Below, piece after piece: positions 49,952-58,352 of a stretch of 64,000 nt of DNA. The stretch is from positions 1 through 64,000 of the forward strand of contig JAOAKH010000002.1 of the NCBI GenBank assembly GCA_026413755.1. Reading direction: 5' to 3'. The position numbers were made by a program, and so were the translations under genes. The notes below the pieces were generated by a model that was given only the letters and a program-made list of their open reading frames with translations, did not search any database and had not been told where the DNA came from. The DNA comes from Acidilobaceae archaeon (GTDB lineage: Archaea; Thermoproteota; Thermoprotei_A; Sulfolobales; Acidilobaceae). The stretch's first letter is position 1, and every line of letters starts with the position of its first letter.

Positions 49952-51093
49952 GAGTCCTCCTGCTCCTCCTGGCTCTAGCGCAGCTTGCCCTCCTCTCCTT
50001 CCACGCCGAGGACCCGGAGCTGGGAAGGCCTCAGGCGGTGGCCATATCCGATGCCGTGTATGCATTTGGGATGAGGGGGAACTACCTTACGGTAGCAAAG
50101 TACTCCTTCAACGGCACAAGGCTCTGGCTCAGCACGTTGGACCTGAAGGCTGGCGCGGAAATCCTAAGCGTCGAACAGGCAGGAGAGGACCTTACTGCGA
50201 TCCTCTCGCAAAGGAGGGATGCGCAGAACATCCTCCTCAAGGTTAGAGTGAGCCCCAAGGGAGACATAGCCGTGGAGAAGAGGGCAGAGCTGCCCCCGCG
50301 CCTCTTCCCCTACGACGCCGTCGAGCTAGGGAAAACTATATACATTGCAGGGTCCTCATACTCCTTCCTTACCGACATGGACTTCATGGTAGCCAGGGTG
50401 GACGAGGGCTTGGGGTGGATCATCGAGGAGGTAGGGGGAGCAGGAGACCAAGGTTATAGATGCATACTCAGAGCGCCCGGGGACAGACTGCTTGCGGTAG
50501 GGGTGGGCGGCAACAGCGTCGTCATGACGATCGTTTCCCAGCTCGGCGACGTGGTGGGAAACTACAGCCTGAGCTTTGAGAGGGGCCGTCCCGAGGTCTT
50601 TGACTGCGTCCAGGTAGCCCCTGGGGCCTACGCTATAGTGGGCAGGCTGGAGCGCTTCCCCCTGGTAATAAGGGCGGAGGTGAGTTCCTCCAGGCTCACT
50701 AACGTAAGCTATTCCGTCGTGGCCGACTTGCCGGGCGCGGCTGTAGGAGTCTCTTCTCTCGGGGGCGCTGCGGCAGTTTCTATAGTTTCGCATAAAGGCC
50801 CAGTGCTCGCCCTTTACGACATGAGGGGCGCGGAGCCAAGGCTCACGAGATCGTTCAACCTTTCCCATCTGGGCAGGGAGGCTTACGTGCTCTCCTCCGC
50901 ATCTCGCGGCTCAGCCGTAGCGCTGGGAGGAGCGAGGGGTGAGGGGGGCTTCGTTGCACTCTTCGAGCTCCCCCCAGCAGAAAGGGGAGGGCCGTCGCTC
51001 TCTTTTCTCGACGTGATCCCCACGATCATACTGCTTCTTGCTATAGGAGTTTCTCTGTATGCGATCTACAAGAGGAGGTTCAAAAAAAGCTAG
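49948..51093 (+). CDS. Secreted propeller-like protein with C-terminal anchor
   Basis: An exported protein of about 381 residues. The TTG at 49948 overlaps the preceding stop and begins directly with a signal peptide (VLLLLLALAQLALLSFHAED); a GTG at 49918 would add ten residues. The middle is made of repeated beta-type blocks, including GGAGDQGYRCILRAPGDRLL, a turn typical of propeller blades in archaeal surface proteins. A membrane segment (FLDVIPTIILLLAIGVSLYA) and basic tail KRRFKKS end it. It probably faces outward; function is unknown. Confidence 0.75.
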   Translation: MRVLLLLLALAQLALLSFHAEDPELGRPQAVAISDAVYAFGMRGNYLTVAKYSFNGTRLWLSTLDLKAGAEILSVEQAGEDLTAILSQRRDAQNILLKVRVSPKGDIAVEKRAELPPRLFPYDAVELGKTIYIAGSSYSFLTDMDFMVARVDEGLGWIIEEVGGAGDQGYRCILRAPGDRLLAVGVGGNSVVMTIVSQLGDVVGNYSLSFERGRPEVFDCVQVAPGAYAIVGRLERFPLVIRAEVSSSRLTNVSYSVVADLPGAAVGVSSLGGAAAVSIVSHKGPVLALYDMRGAEPRLTRSFNLSHLGREAYVLSSASRGSAVALGGARGEGGFVALFELPPAERGGPSLSFLDVIPTIILLLAIGVSLYAIYKRRFKKS

Positions 51094-51102
51094 CTGAGGA
51101 AG

Positions 51103-51402
51103 CTAGTATATAACTATTATGTTATCCTCTGGCACCCCTATCTCGACTAAGATCTTCTTCACCTTCATCCTGTGATCTCCTTGAAGCTCTATCCTGCCGT
51201 CCTTAGCAGTCCCGCCCACGGCTAGCTTCGACTTCAACTTAGAGGCCAGCTCCTCTAGGTCGAAGCCGCTGCCCTCCAGGCCTTCAACTATGGTGACCTC
51301 TTTGCCGAACCTCCTCTTCTCTAGCCTTACCTTAACTACCTGCTCCCCCATGCCCAGCTGCTCACATATCTCCGGGGGAAGACCCGCACATCTCCCGGAC
51401 AT
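51103..51402 (-). CDS. sui1: Translation initiation factor aIF1 (SUI1)
   Basis: A 99-residue SUI1/eIF1 homolog that monitors start-codon selection on the 30S subunit. The basic [18 protein letters not shown] loop, the [22 protein letters not shown] segment and the final VGVPEDN-type helix-strand are as expected. An N-terminal pair of cysteines ([12 protein letters not shown]) is present. The ATG is 27 nt from the predicted transcription start, so this mRNA would have a short leader. Confidence 0.96.
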   Translation of the reverse strand: MSGRCAGLPPEICEQLGMGEQVVKVRLEKRRFGKEVTIVEGLEGSGFDLEELASKLKSKLAVGGTAKDGRIELQGDHRMKVKKILVEIGVPEDNIIVIY

Positions 51403-51449
51403 AACTGACTAGATCACCCTATTTGCTCACTAGTATTACGTCAGCCTCT

Positions 51450-51460
51450 GTTTTTAAGCT
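51450..51460. promoter_or_regulatory. TATA box shared by aIF1 and rpo12
   Basis: GTTTTTAAGCT has its centre near 51455. Rightward transcription would start near 51481, just before the TTG of rpo12; leftward near 51429, ahead of aIF1. Confidence 0.55.
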
Positions 51461-51488
51461 TTGCCCTCATGGGAAAGGGGGGAGCGCG

Positions 51489-51704
51489 TTGGCGGAGAGG
51501 GAGGAAGAGTCCCTGGAGGTCTTGCCCTACGGCATTAGGCCTGTGCCGGTGCACTACGTTTGCGTTAGCTGTGGGAAGATAGTCTCAGCGGAGGAGCTCG
51601 TTACCCTGCCGAGCCTCATGTGCCCTAACTGCGGTCAGAGGATCTTCGCAAAGCTCAGGGCCCCAAGGGCCTCAGGGCACCTGAAGAAGGTGAAGGCTAT
51701 CTAG
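51489..51704 (+). CDS. rpo12: RNA polymerase subunit Rpo12 (P)
   Basis: A small zinc-binding core subunit of archaeal RNA polymerase, 71 residues from the TTG. The ribbon is YVCVSCGK and MCPNCGQRIFAKLRAPR, followed by the invariant-type basic tail KKVKAI. The N-terminal 20 residues are acidic. The TTG is favoured over an upstream ATG because the latter would precede the TATA box. The stop shares the tetramer CTAG with the convergent agmatinase-family gene. Confidence 0.92.
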   Translation: MAEREEESLEVLPYGIRPVPVHYVCVSCGKIVSAEELVTLPSLMCPNCGQRIFAKLRAPRASGHLKKVKAI

Positions 51705-52609
51705 CGCGTTCTCGAAGCGAGGGATATGAGGATCTCCTGCAGGGTCTTTGCAGCTAGGACGGCAGTAATGCCTCCTGCGTCGTAGGGGGGCGATAGCTCC
51801 ACTACGTCTACCGCTAAGAAGCGGTCGTCCACGAGCGCAGAGATGAGGGGGAGGACTTCCCTGGGCGAGAGGCCCGGCGGCTCCGGGTTGCCGACGCCTG
51901 GGGCGTAGGAGGGGTCGTAGACGTCGAGGTCCACGGAGAGATATATGGCCTTACAGTCCGAGAGGGCTCTCCTTGCCTTGGATATAACGTTTGCAGTCCC
52001 CATGGCCTCGAGGGCCCTCGGCGTTATCACCTCTATGTTACTCCTGGACCTTGCGAGCGCCAGCTCCTCCCTGCTGAAGGCCCTCGCCCCTATGAAGACC
52101 GTGGGCACCTCACCCAAGATCTCCAGCGCTCTCCTGAAGGTGCTCGCGTGGCTTAACCTAACCCCTAGGTAGTCCTCTCTGAGGTCGAGGTGTGCATCGA
52201 AGACGAGGAGGCAAGGCCTAGCCCCGAAGGCCTTGAGGCCTCTGAGCGCCCCCACCGTTATAGTGTGCTCGCCCCCAAGGAGGGCCACCCTTCTCCCCTC
52301 CGTTAGGAGCTCCTGCACCACCCGCGAGGTCCTCTCTAGGCTCTCCGGCACATCCCCGTGAGCTACCGTCACGTCTCCCTCGTCATAGAAGGGGACCTCT
52401 TCGAGGAAGCCCTCCCCTGAGTACGCGTTTGACTCAATCTCAGGCGAGGCGGCCCTCACGTAAAGGGGCCCGAACCTCTGGCCTGGCCTATATGAGGCGG
52501 TGCTGTCGAGCGGCACGCCTAGTATGGAGATGTGCGCCTTCTCCCTTCTCCTCTCAAGCCCTCCGAACTTCTGTGGCGAGGGGACTACGTAGGCTTCCCT
52601 GTAGCTCAA
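51701..52609 (-). CDS. speB: Ureohydrolase, agmatinase-like
   Basis: A Mn-dependent ureohydrolase of 302 residues. The family motifs are GGEHTITVG near 105-113, FDAHLDLRED near 133-142 and SVDLDVYDPSYAPGVGNPEP near 219-238. Agmatinase, giving putrescine, is the likely role in a crenarchaeon, but arginase or guanidinobutyrase cannot be excluded. It starts with TTG nine bases after dim2, so it may be the last gene of the ribosome-biogenesis operon. Confidence 0.88.
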   Translation of the reverse strand: MSYREAYVVPSPQKFGGLERRREKAHISILGVPLDSTASYRPGQRFGPLYVRAASPEIESNAYSGEGFLEEVPFYDEGDVTVAHGDVPESLERTSRVVQELLTEGRRVALLGGEHTITVGALRGLKAFGARPCLLVFDAHLDLREDYLGVRLSHASTFRRALEILGEVPTVFIGARAFSREELALARSRSNIEVITPRALEAMGTANVISKARRALSDCKAIYLSVDLDVYDPSYAPGVGNPEPPGLSPREVLPLISALVDDRFLAVDVVELSPPYDAGGITAVLAAKTLQEILISLASRTR

Positions 52610-52618
52610 CGCAGAGCC

Positions 52619-53185
52619 CTAGAGGACGAACCTCTCCTTTCTCTTAATACTTCTCATGACGCTCTCGAGGTGCCTGTACACAGTCGCATGGGTCCTCCCC
52701 TCTATGAGCATATCTACTGCCTCCTTTGCCGCCATGGCCCTCTCGTACTCGCCAATGATGGCCACGAAGTACTCCCCTACGTGGACGTAAGTGCCGGTTA
52801 GCTGCTCTATGGTCCTCCTGGCCCTCCCCTCTTCCCCAATTATCCTGCCCTTCACCCTCCTTATGTGGTTAGGCTTATCGCCCAGCCTCTCCCTTAGGTC
52901 TACGTATATGAGCACGTGATCGTCAGAGAGGAGGGCCATGGCCTTCTCGGGGGAGAAGCCGTAAGAGATCGCCTTAACTATCTCCCCCGCCTTCATAACT
53001 TCTATGGCGCTGGAGCCCTCCCTCCCCTCGATTATTGCCACCCCGTTTTCGCTGTCAACCTTTATGGAAACGTTGAGCCTCTCCTCTATCTCCCTCTTCA
53101 CCCTCCCCTCCTCCCCAATGACCACCCCCACCCTCTCCTGAGGAATCTTCACGTAAATCCTCTGCTTTATCCCCTCTTCACGCAT
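52619..53185 (-). CDS. dim2: KH-domain rRNA-processing factor Dim2/Pno1-like
   Basis: A 188-residue protein with two KH domains; GxxG loops are in VVIGEEGRVKREIEE and RIIGEEGRARRTIEQ. The archaeal Dim2 protein binds 16S rRNA near its 3' end and works in small-subunit maturation, and has been reported to interact with aIF2-alpha. It overlaps rio1 by 19 nt. Both gene order and domain layout agree with the conserved archaeal arrangement. Confidence 0.95.
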   Translation of the reverse strand: MREEGIKQRIYVKIPQERVGVVIGEEGRVKREIEERLNVSIKVDSENGVAIIEGREGSSAIEVMKAGEIVKAISYGFSPEKAMALLSDDHVLIYVDLRERLGDKPNHIRRVKGRIIGEEGRARRTIEQLTGTYVHVGEYFVAIIGEYERAMAAKEAVDMLIEGRTHATVYRHLESVMRSIKRKERFVL

Positions 53186-53934
53186 TCCTCCAGCTCACCC
53201 CTCAGCTCTTGAGGTAGCTCCAGACCTATACGCTTAGAGAAGAAGAGGGATAAGTTCTCCAAGTCCCTTCTCAAGAACTCCAGAGCCCTCGGGTGGCTTA
53301 GCTCCACTGCCTGCGAGACATCTATTATCCATGGCTCCTCTTGCCACACCATGACGTTGTACTCGCTGAGGTCCGCGTGAACTAACTCCGCGGCACAGAC
53401 CATGAGCTTTAGCTGCTTCTGCAGATCTTCATATATTGGCGCGAGGTCCCCCTCTGCCTCGTATAGCAGGGGCGCCCTGTAGCCCTCCTCGCCTATGAAG
53501 CTCATAACTAGGACGTTCCCCATGAACGCTATGGGCTCCGGGACCCTTACGCCTGCCCCCCTCATCCTCTTGAGGTTCCTGAACTCCTTTTTCGCCCAGG
53601 CATAAATGAGCTGCCGGAAGTTGCTCTCAGGGATGGACTCAAAGCGCGGGTCCCCCTCTATGTACTTCCTTATGCTCTTCTTGAAGTCGGAGGTGGCCAC
53701 GAGGTAGACCTTGACTGCTAGGTCCCTTCCGTCCCAGCCCTTACCCCAGTAGACCCTCGCCTCCTTCCCAGCGCTCACCACCCCCTTCAGCTCCTTGAGG
53801 ACCTTGCGCTGGTAGAGCTTGTAGACTATGCCCATTGTCGCTGCGTCGAATACTTCCTCCACCACCTCGAAGAGGTCCTCGTCCTTGAGCTTCTCCTCTC
53901 TCTCCCTCGAGATGTGCCTTACCTTCCTCCTCAT
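53167..53934 (-). CDS. rio1: Atypical protein kinase Rio1
   Basis: A RIO-type kinase/ATPase of 255 residues required for late 30S maturation. The nucleotide loop is SAGKEARVYWG near 55-65, the lysine in DLAVKVY near 71-77, the catalytic loop VHADLSEYNV and the metal-binding aspartate in IIDVSQAV. The Rio1-specific flexible loop DFKKSIRKYIEGDPRFE is present. Neighbours nmd3, aif1A and dim2 share the pathway. Confidence 0.96.
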   Translation of the reverse strand: MRRKVRHISREREEKLKDEDLFEVVEEVFDAATMGIVYKLYQRKVLKELKGVVSAGKEARVYWGKGWDGRDLAVKVYLVATSDFKKSIRKYIEGDPRFESIPESNFRQLIYAWAKKEFRNLKRMRGAGVRVPEPIAFMGNVLVMSFIGEEGYRAPLLYEAEGDLAPIYEDLQKQLKLMVCAAELVHADLSEYNVMVWQEEPWIIDVSQAVELSHPRALEFLRRDLENLSLFFSKRIGLELPQELRGELEECVKRG

Positions 53935-53936
53935 GG

Positions 53937-54263
53937 CTAGGCGCCTACGCTCTCTAGGAGGTCCTCAGAGAGGAGGCCGGCCTCTATCAGCCTCTTCACC
54001 TCCTCCTTCTCATATTTATACTCTATGTCCCCTTTCTTGTCCTTCGTTCCCCAGGGAAGCAGGAGGACCACGTCGCCCACCTTGATCCATACCTTCCTCC
54101 TCATTTTCCCCGGTATCCTTGCCATATATACCTCCCCGTCCGTGCAGAGCGCCTCCACAAAGCCCGCGCCCACTAGTCGCTGCACCACGCAGATAACGGT
54201 GCCCTCCTCTGCGCTTGGGAGCGGCATGTCCTTCCTCTTAAACTCTGCCTCTCCCTCCTTCAA
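53937..54263 (-). CDS. eif1a: Translation initiation factor aIF1A
   Basis: A 108-residue OB-fold factor that occupies the ribosomal A site during initiation. The strands AEEGTVICVVQRLVGAGF, the IPGKMRRKVWIKVGDVVLL core and GDIEYKYEKEEVKRL are characteristic. It lies 2 nt ahead of rio1 and overlaps nmd3 by 4 nt, placing it in the middle of the operon. Confidence 0.97.
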   Translation of the reverse strand: MKEGEAEFKRKDMPLPSAEEGTVICVVQRLVGAGFVEALCTDGEVYMARIPGKMRRKVWIKVGDVVLLLPWGTKDKKGDIEYKYEKEEVKRLIEAGLLSEDLLESVGA

Positions 54264-55327
54264 GCCTTCTCCCCCATAAGGTACAGGATGCCCTTAAGTA
54301 AATATGCCGCGTAGCTGCTTCCCTCTCTCAGCCTGCCGGCGACTAGCTTCACCTCCCCCTTCCTGAACTCCAGCACTCTCCCCTCCTCGTCCTGGAAGAG
54401 GAGCTCTCCTTCGCTCGCCCCCAGGAACCTCAGCCTCATGAGTTCGCCCGGCAGCGCCTCTTCCGAGGCCTTGTACTTAGCCACATCGTCGGCCTCCTCC
54501 TCGAATATCTCACCGCTGTAGGCGTCCAACAGGATTACCCTGTTTCTGCTCACCCCCGCGAAGAGGACCCTCCTATTGCCATAGGCAAGGAGGCTCCCCG
54601 GCTCCGCGTTGACTATTCTTGCAGAGATGCTTAGCACCCCCCTCTTCTCCCCCCCTCTAGTCCCAGTTAACTTGAACGACTCTCCGAGGAAGCCCCCGAA
54701 CTTTCCTTTCAGCTTGTTGGCCAGCACCTTAGCAATGCTCTGGTCCTCCACAGTCACATCTATCCCTTCCCTGAGCTCCTCTATAGATATTATTGCCCCC
54801 CTAAGCCTCTCCTCGGAGCTCCCCAGGAACCTCTCTATTTCCCTCATCTTCTCCTCGCTGAACCTCCCTATGAGGGGCCTTATCTGGATCACTGCAGCGT
54901 GTCCGCTCTTGGACTTCCTCCTGAAGCATGACGGGCAGAGCTGGGCTACGGGCGTTACCCTCACGCTCCTCTCCTCCTCCAGCTCTACCTCCCCCCTCCT
55001 CCCTACCATCTTCAGAACCACAAGGTAAGCCCCATGGCCGGCGTACTCTGCTCGCAGGTCCTTCACATAGACCTCCTCCAAGTGCTGGCTGGGCTTAGCC
55101 CTCTGGCCTATGGCTATTAGCGAATACTCCTTCACGGTCTCTTCTATGCTCCCAGGCCCCGCCACCCACTCTCCCTGGAGCCTGTAGGCCCCGCAGGAGC
55201 GGCAGTACCTCATCTCCACCTCTGCGGGGAGCTCCGCTATGCCGTAGATCTGCGCATAGCAGTCTGCACATAGGGGGCCCACGAAGGGCCCTCCCTCTTT
55301 CCCGCATCGCGGGCACATCCGCGGCAT
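54260..55327 (-). CDS. nmd3: NMD3-family ribosomal large-subunit protein
   Basis: The archaeal homolog of the 60S export adaptor, 355 residues. The N-terminal zinc knuckles are MCPRCGKEGG, LCADCY and YCRSCGAYR, with a further CPSC near 132. An OB-like region follows, and there is no eukaryotic export signal. The ATG coincides with the start predicted by a TATA box centred near 55353, so the operon mRNA is leaderless. In archaea its role is probably in 50S assembly. Confidence 0.94.
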   Translation of the reverse strand: MPRMCPRCGKEGGPFVGPLCADCYAQIYGIAELPAEVEMRYCRSCGAYRLQGEWVAGPGSIEETVKEYSLIAIGQRAKPSQHLEEVYVKDLRAEYAGHGAYLVVLKMVGRRGEVELEEERSVRVTPVAQLCPSCFRRKSKSGHAAVIQIRPLIGRFSEEKMREIERFLGSSEERLRGAIISIEELREGIDVTVEDQSIAKVLANKLKGKFGGFLGESFKLTGTRGGEKRGVLSISARIVNAEPGSLLAYGNRRVLFAGVSRNRVILLDAYSGEIFEEEADDVAKYKASEEALPGELMRLRFLGASEGELLFQDEEGRVLEFRKGEVKLVAGRLREGSSYAAYLLKGILYLMGEKA

Positions 55328-55347
55328 CTCTTCTTCCCGTTATACGG

Positions 55348-55358
55348 TTAGATAAAGG
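55348..55358. promoter_or_regulatory. TATA box shared by nmd3 operon and dehydrogenase gene
   Basis: TTAGATAAAGG reads CCTTTATCTAA on the other strand. Predicted starts are about 55327 (ATG of nmd3) and about 55379 (TTG at 55392). Confidence 0.5.
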
Positions 55359-55391
55359 TTTTAGAGACGATAGAAGCTCGGGTTCGGAAAT

Positions 55392-56252
55392 TTGAGGGTG
55401 GCGGTTCTCGGAGCCGGCCTCATGGGAAGTGCCGCCGCCTACAGGGCGAAGGCAGTGGGCTTTGACGTAATCCTTTGGAACAGGAGCATCGAGAAGGCGG
55501 AGAAGGTGGCAAAGGAGCTGAACATAGCTGCTTCTGGCAGCCTCGCGGAGGCCGTCTCAAAGGCTGAGGTCGCGCTCGCCTTCCTGGCAGACGATGATGC
55601 CCTGCTACACGTAGCCTCAGGGCTCCCGCGGGCCGACGGGCTGATATTTGCTAACTTCTCTACCGTCACCCCAAGGGCCAGTGCGGCGGCTGCGAAGGTC
55701 CTCGAGGGGAGGGGAATCTGCTATATTGAGACGCCCGTGGTGGGAGGGCCGAGGGTCCTCAGAGAGGGTAAGGCGATCGCGCTGGTTGCAGGCCCTCAGA
55801 GGTGCTTCAGGGCTGCAAGGAGCGCTATAGACGCCCTCTCAAGCGAGGTCATATTTGTCTCCGAGGAGGTGGGCAAGGCCTCTGCACTCAAGCTTGCTTA
55901 TAACAACCTCCTCATATCTTATGTGGCCTCCCTTGCCGAGTCCTTAGCCCTAGCGGAGTCCTACGGCCTTAGCCCACAGGACTTCAAGGGGTTGCTCGTT
56001 AAGACTGCCTTTAAGGAGCTGGCAGAGAGGTACTTTGACAGGCTCCTCGAGGAGGCGCCGCCGGGCTTCAAGCTCTCGCTGGCAGCAAAGGACCTGGAGT
56101 ACTTTTGCATCGCTGCATCTGAAAAGCATGTCGCGGTGCCGGTGGCTTGCAGTGCCGCACAGCTCTATAAGCTGGCAGCCAGGGCGGGGCTAGCAGAGAA
56201 GGACTACACGTCGATCTACAAGTTCCTAAAGGACGTGGGAGTAAGGCGCTAG
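55392..56252 (+). CDS. Beta-hydroxyacid dehydrogenase family protein
   Basis: A 286-residue NAD(P)-binding enzyme of the 3-hydroxyisobutyrate / 6-phosphogluconate dehydrogenase family. The Rossmann loop is GAGLMGSAAA near 7-16, the substrate region ETPVVGGPRVLREGKA near 116-131, and the catalytic lysine lies in KASALKLAYNNLL near 165-177. Possible substrates include hydroxyisobutyrate, tartronate semialdehyde or gamma-hydroxybutyrate. It starts with TTG; the stop shares CTAG with the convergent xpb gene. Confidence 0.88.
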   Translation: MRVAVLGAGLMGSAAAYRAKAVGFDVILWNRSIEKAEKVAKELNIAASGSLAEAVSKAEVALAFLADDDALLHVASGLPRADGLIFANFSTVTPRASAAAAKVLEGRGICYIETPVVGGPRVLREGKAIALVAGPQRCFRAARSAIDALSSEVIFVSEEVGKASALKLAYNNLLISYVASLAESLALAESYGLSPQDFKGLLVKTAFKELAERYFDRLLEEAPPGFKLSLAAKDLEYFCIAASEKHVAVPVACSAAQLYKLAARAGLAEKDYTSIYKFLKDVGVRR

Positions 56253-57841
56253 AGGGACCTCCTCTTCCTCGACTGATACTCCTCGCTCGTCCCCCTCGCT
56301 ATCACCTCGTATAGCACCGCGCTCTTCCCCTCCTTGGGCCTGAGGAGCCTCCCGAGCCTCTGTATGAACTGCCTTCTCGAGCCGGTCCCGGACAGCAGAA
56401 CGCCCACGTTCGCGTCAGGTATGTCCAGCCCCTCGTCGCCAACCGTTGTCACCACTAGCGCTCCCGAGGGCTGGCTCTTGAAGAGCCTAAGGACGCTCTC
56501 CCTCTCCTTCTCGCTCATCTCCCCGTGAAGCAGCAGCGCCCCAGTCCTTCTAGCCACCTCCTCCGCCTGCTCCCTGAGCTGCGTGAACACTATGACCTTG
56601 TTGCCCCTCTCCAGCTCCTTTCCGATTATCTCCTCCGCTGCCTTCAACTTCGACTCGCTGTACTGCACGATAGATCTCATTTCTGCCAGGAGCTTGAGGG
56701 CCTCTATGGAGGCCTTGTCTCCCCTCTTTGCCATCTCCACCACCTCTTGGAAGGTCCTTCCCTCGGTAAGGGTCCTGAACTTATCCCTTAGCTCCCCGTA
56801 TCTCTTCATTTCCTCAGGGGACAGCTCCACCCTTACCCTCTTCACAGCATAGGGCGCCAGGAAGCCCTGCTCTGCCAGTTCCTGGGGGCTCTTGTAGTAG
56901 ACCACCCCACCTACCAGCGGGAATATCTCAACGTGCTTCCCGTCCTCCCTCTCCGGTGTGGCGGAGAGGGCCATCCTATATGGTGCTGCTAAATAGAACG
57001 CAAGTGTCCTGAACTTCTCTGCGGGCAGGTGGTGGGCCTCGTCGAAGATCACAAAGGAGAAGCGGGAGGAGAACTTGTTAAGCATCATGCGAGCGCTCTG
57101 GTAGGTAGATATCGTAATGGGCCCCATGGTCTTCTCGTCCCCGTAGTACTTGCCCACGAGGCCTGCGGCGTCGCTGAACTTAGCGAAGGCCTCTGTCCAC
57201 TGCCTCACGTGGTCCCGAGTATACACTATGACCAGCGTGGGCACGTTAAGCAGCGCCGTGGCAGCTACGGCTATCACCGTCTTCCCAGCCCCTGTGGGGA
57301 GGGCTATGACGCCCTTGTAGTCGTTCTTCTTCCATGCCTCTAGGGCCTCCTGTTGGTAACTCCTCAGGGTGCCTGTGAACTTAATTTCTCGCTGGAGCCT
57401 AGCCCCCAGCAGTTTCACCCTGTCTTCAATGTATAGGCCGGCGGAGGAGAGGGCTTTGAATATGTCGTGATACCTGTAGGGAGGGGCCGCGAAGACCCCC
57501 TCCTCCCGCTGGTACCTCATGCCTAGCCTCTGGAGGTCCACGAGGTCCCCTAGCCTCTGCTCGCTGTAGACCTTCAGCTTGTCCCCCTCCAAGTAGAGCT
57601 CCGCCCTATACGTAGTCACGTATGCCTTCCATATCTCCTTCAGGTCCTCCTCGTTCACCCCTTCGAGGGAGGACAGCTTGAGGTATACGTCCCTAAGGCT
57701 GTAACGAGAGGCCTTCATCCTCTCTTCGTCAAGCTCAAAGAGAGCGGTGTCGCCCTCCCTGCCCAAATAGCGAGAGAACTCCGTCAGCTCCTCGTACTCA
57801 TGCTTCTTGAGCCACCCCCTCACCCTGAACCTAAGCCTCAA
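56249..57841 (-). CDS. xpb: XPB/Rad25-type DNA helicase
   Basis: An archaeal XPB of 530 residues, a 3'-5' superfamily 2 translocase linked to nucleotide excision repair. An N-terminal damage-recognition domain is followed by Walker A in LPTGAGKT near 178-185, the FDEAHH box near 267-272, the XPB-specific RED motif in TPEREDG near 296-302, the thumb insertion, and motif VI FIQRLGRLLRP. It overlaps the upstream 143-codon gene by 11 nt. The Bax1 nuclease gene that usually follows archaeal xpb is absent at this position. Confidence 0.94.
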   Translation of the reverse strand: MRLRFRVRGWLKKHEYEELTEFSRYLGREGDTALFELDEERMKASRYSLRDVYLKLSSLEGVNEEDLKEIWKAYVTTYRAELYLEGDKLKVYSEQRLGDLVDLQRLGMRYQREEGVFAAPPYRYHDIFKALSSAGLYIEDRVKLLGARLQREIKFTGTLRSYQQEALEAWKKNDYKGVIALPTGAGKTVIAVAATALLNVPTLVIVYTRDHVRQWTEAFAKFSDAAGLVGKYYGDEKTMGPITISTYQSARMMLNKFSSRFSFVIFDEAHHLPAEKFRTLAFYLAAPYRMALSATPEREDGKHVEIFPLVGGVVYYKSPQELAEQGFLAPYAVKRVRVELSPEEMKRYGELRDKFRTLTEGRTFQEVVEMAKRGDKASIEALKLLAEMRSIVQYSESKLKAAEEIIGKELERGNKVIVFTQLREQAEEVARRTGALLLHGEMSEKERESVLRLFKSQPSGALVVTTVGDEGLDIPDANVGVLLSGTGSRRQFIQRLGRLLRPKEGKSAVLYEVIARGTSEEYQSRKRRSL

Positions 57842-58262
57842 GCCCCTCCCCCCAAGGGAGTTCTCTATACGCGATAGCCCTTATGCCCTCCACCCCCGCC
57901 TTCCTCAGCGCTTCCCTCACCCTGCTCGGGGGCTCTGAGGGCACTATCAGCTCTACGCAGTCTCCCTGGAAGGCTATTCGCGTCACCTCCGGTAGCCCTG
58001 TCAACCTGATCAAGGAGCTCCCCCTCTCCCCGCACCCCCTCACCACTAGCTCCTTTACTCTGAGGCACTCTGGCGTCGAGATCAGCCTAAGGTACGCTTC
58101 CATGCCCTCCCCCTCATATATGAGGACTTCGAGGAAAGTGTGTTCCGATAAGTACGCTATTCCCTCCAACTCTGCCACCTCCTCCCTAGAGAGGATCCCC
58201 AGCTCGCCTAGACATGCGGCTCCAGGCGTGGGTTCCCTCTCACCGCTCGAGGCGTAGCTCAC
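57831..58262 (-). CDS. Hypothetical protein upstream of xpb
   Basis: A 143-residue protein of no recognised family. It appears soluble and alternates strands and helices, with several cysteines (TPECLRV, VRGCGERG and QGDCVEL). The GTG start at 58262 is uncertain: no TATA box is evident, the first 20 residues look unstructured, and the start overlaps a candidate guide RNA. An internal GTG at 58178 is possible. Cotranslation with xpb suggests a repair role, which is inference. Confidence 0.6.
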   Translation of the reverse strand: MSYASSGEREPTPGAACLGELGILSREEVAELEGIAYLSEHTFLEVLIYEGEGMEAYLRLISTPECLRVKELVVRGCGERGSSLIRLTGLPEVTRIAFQGDCVELIVPSEPPSRVREALRKAGVEGIRAIAYRELPWGEGLEA

Positions 58263-58299
58263 TTCATCGCCACCGGTCGGGTGAGACAGGTGTCCTCAT
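58253..58299 (-). ncRNA. Candidate C/D-box guide sRNA, partial
   Basis: On the minus strand: C box ATGAGGA (58299-58293), a 12-nt guide, D' CCGA (58280-58277), a 3-nt spacer and C' GTGGCGA (58273-58267). The C box heptamer and the spacings equal those of the candidate near 491. The guide CACCTGTCTCAC is complementary to GTGAGACAGGTG; GTGAGACAG is the universally conserved 23S rRNA sequence at E. coli 2595-2603. No good terminal D box is found near 58250, which is the main weakness. Confidence 0.35.
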
Positions 58300-58352
58300 A
58301 GCTCCCTCGGGCCCGTGGCCTCCCCATCCACCTCTCTGTGTTCCACGGAACC

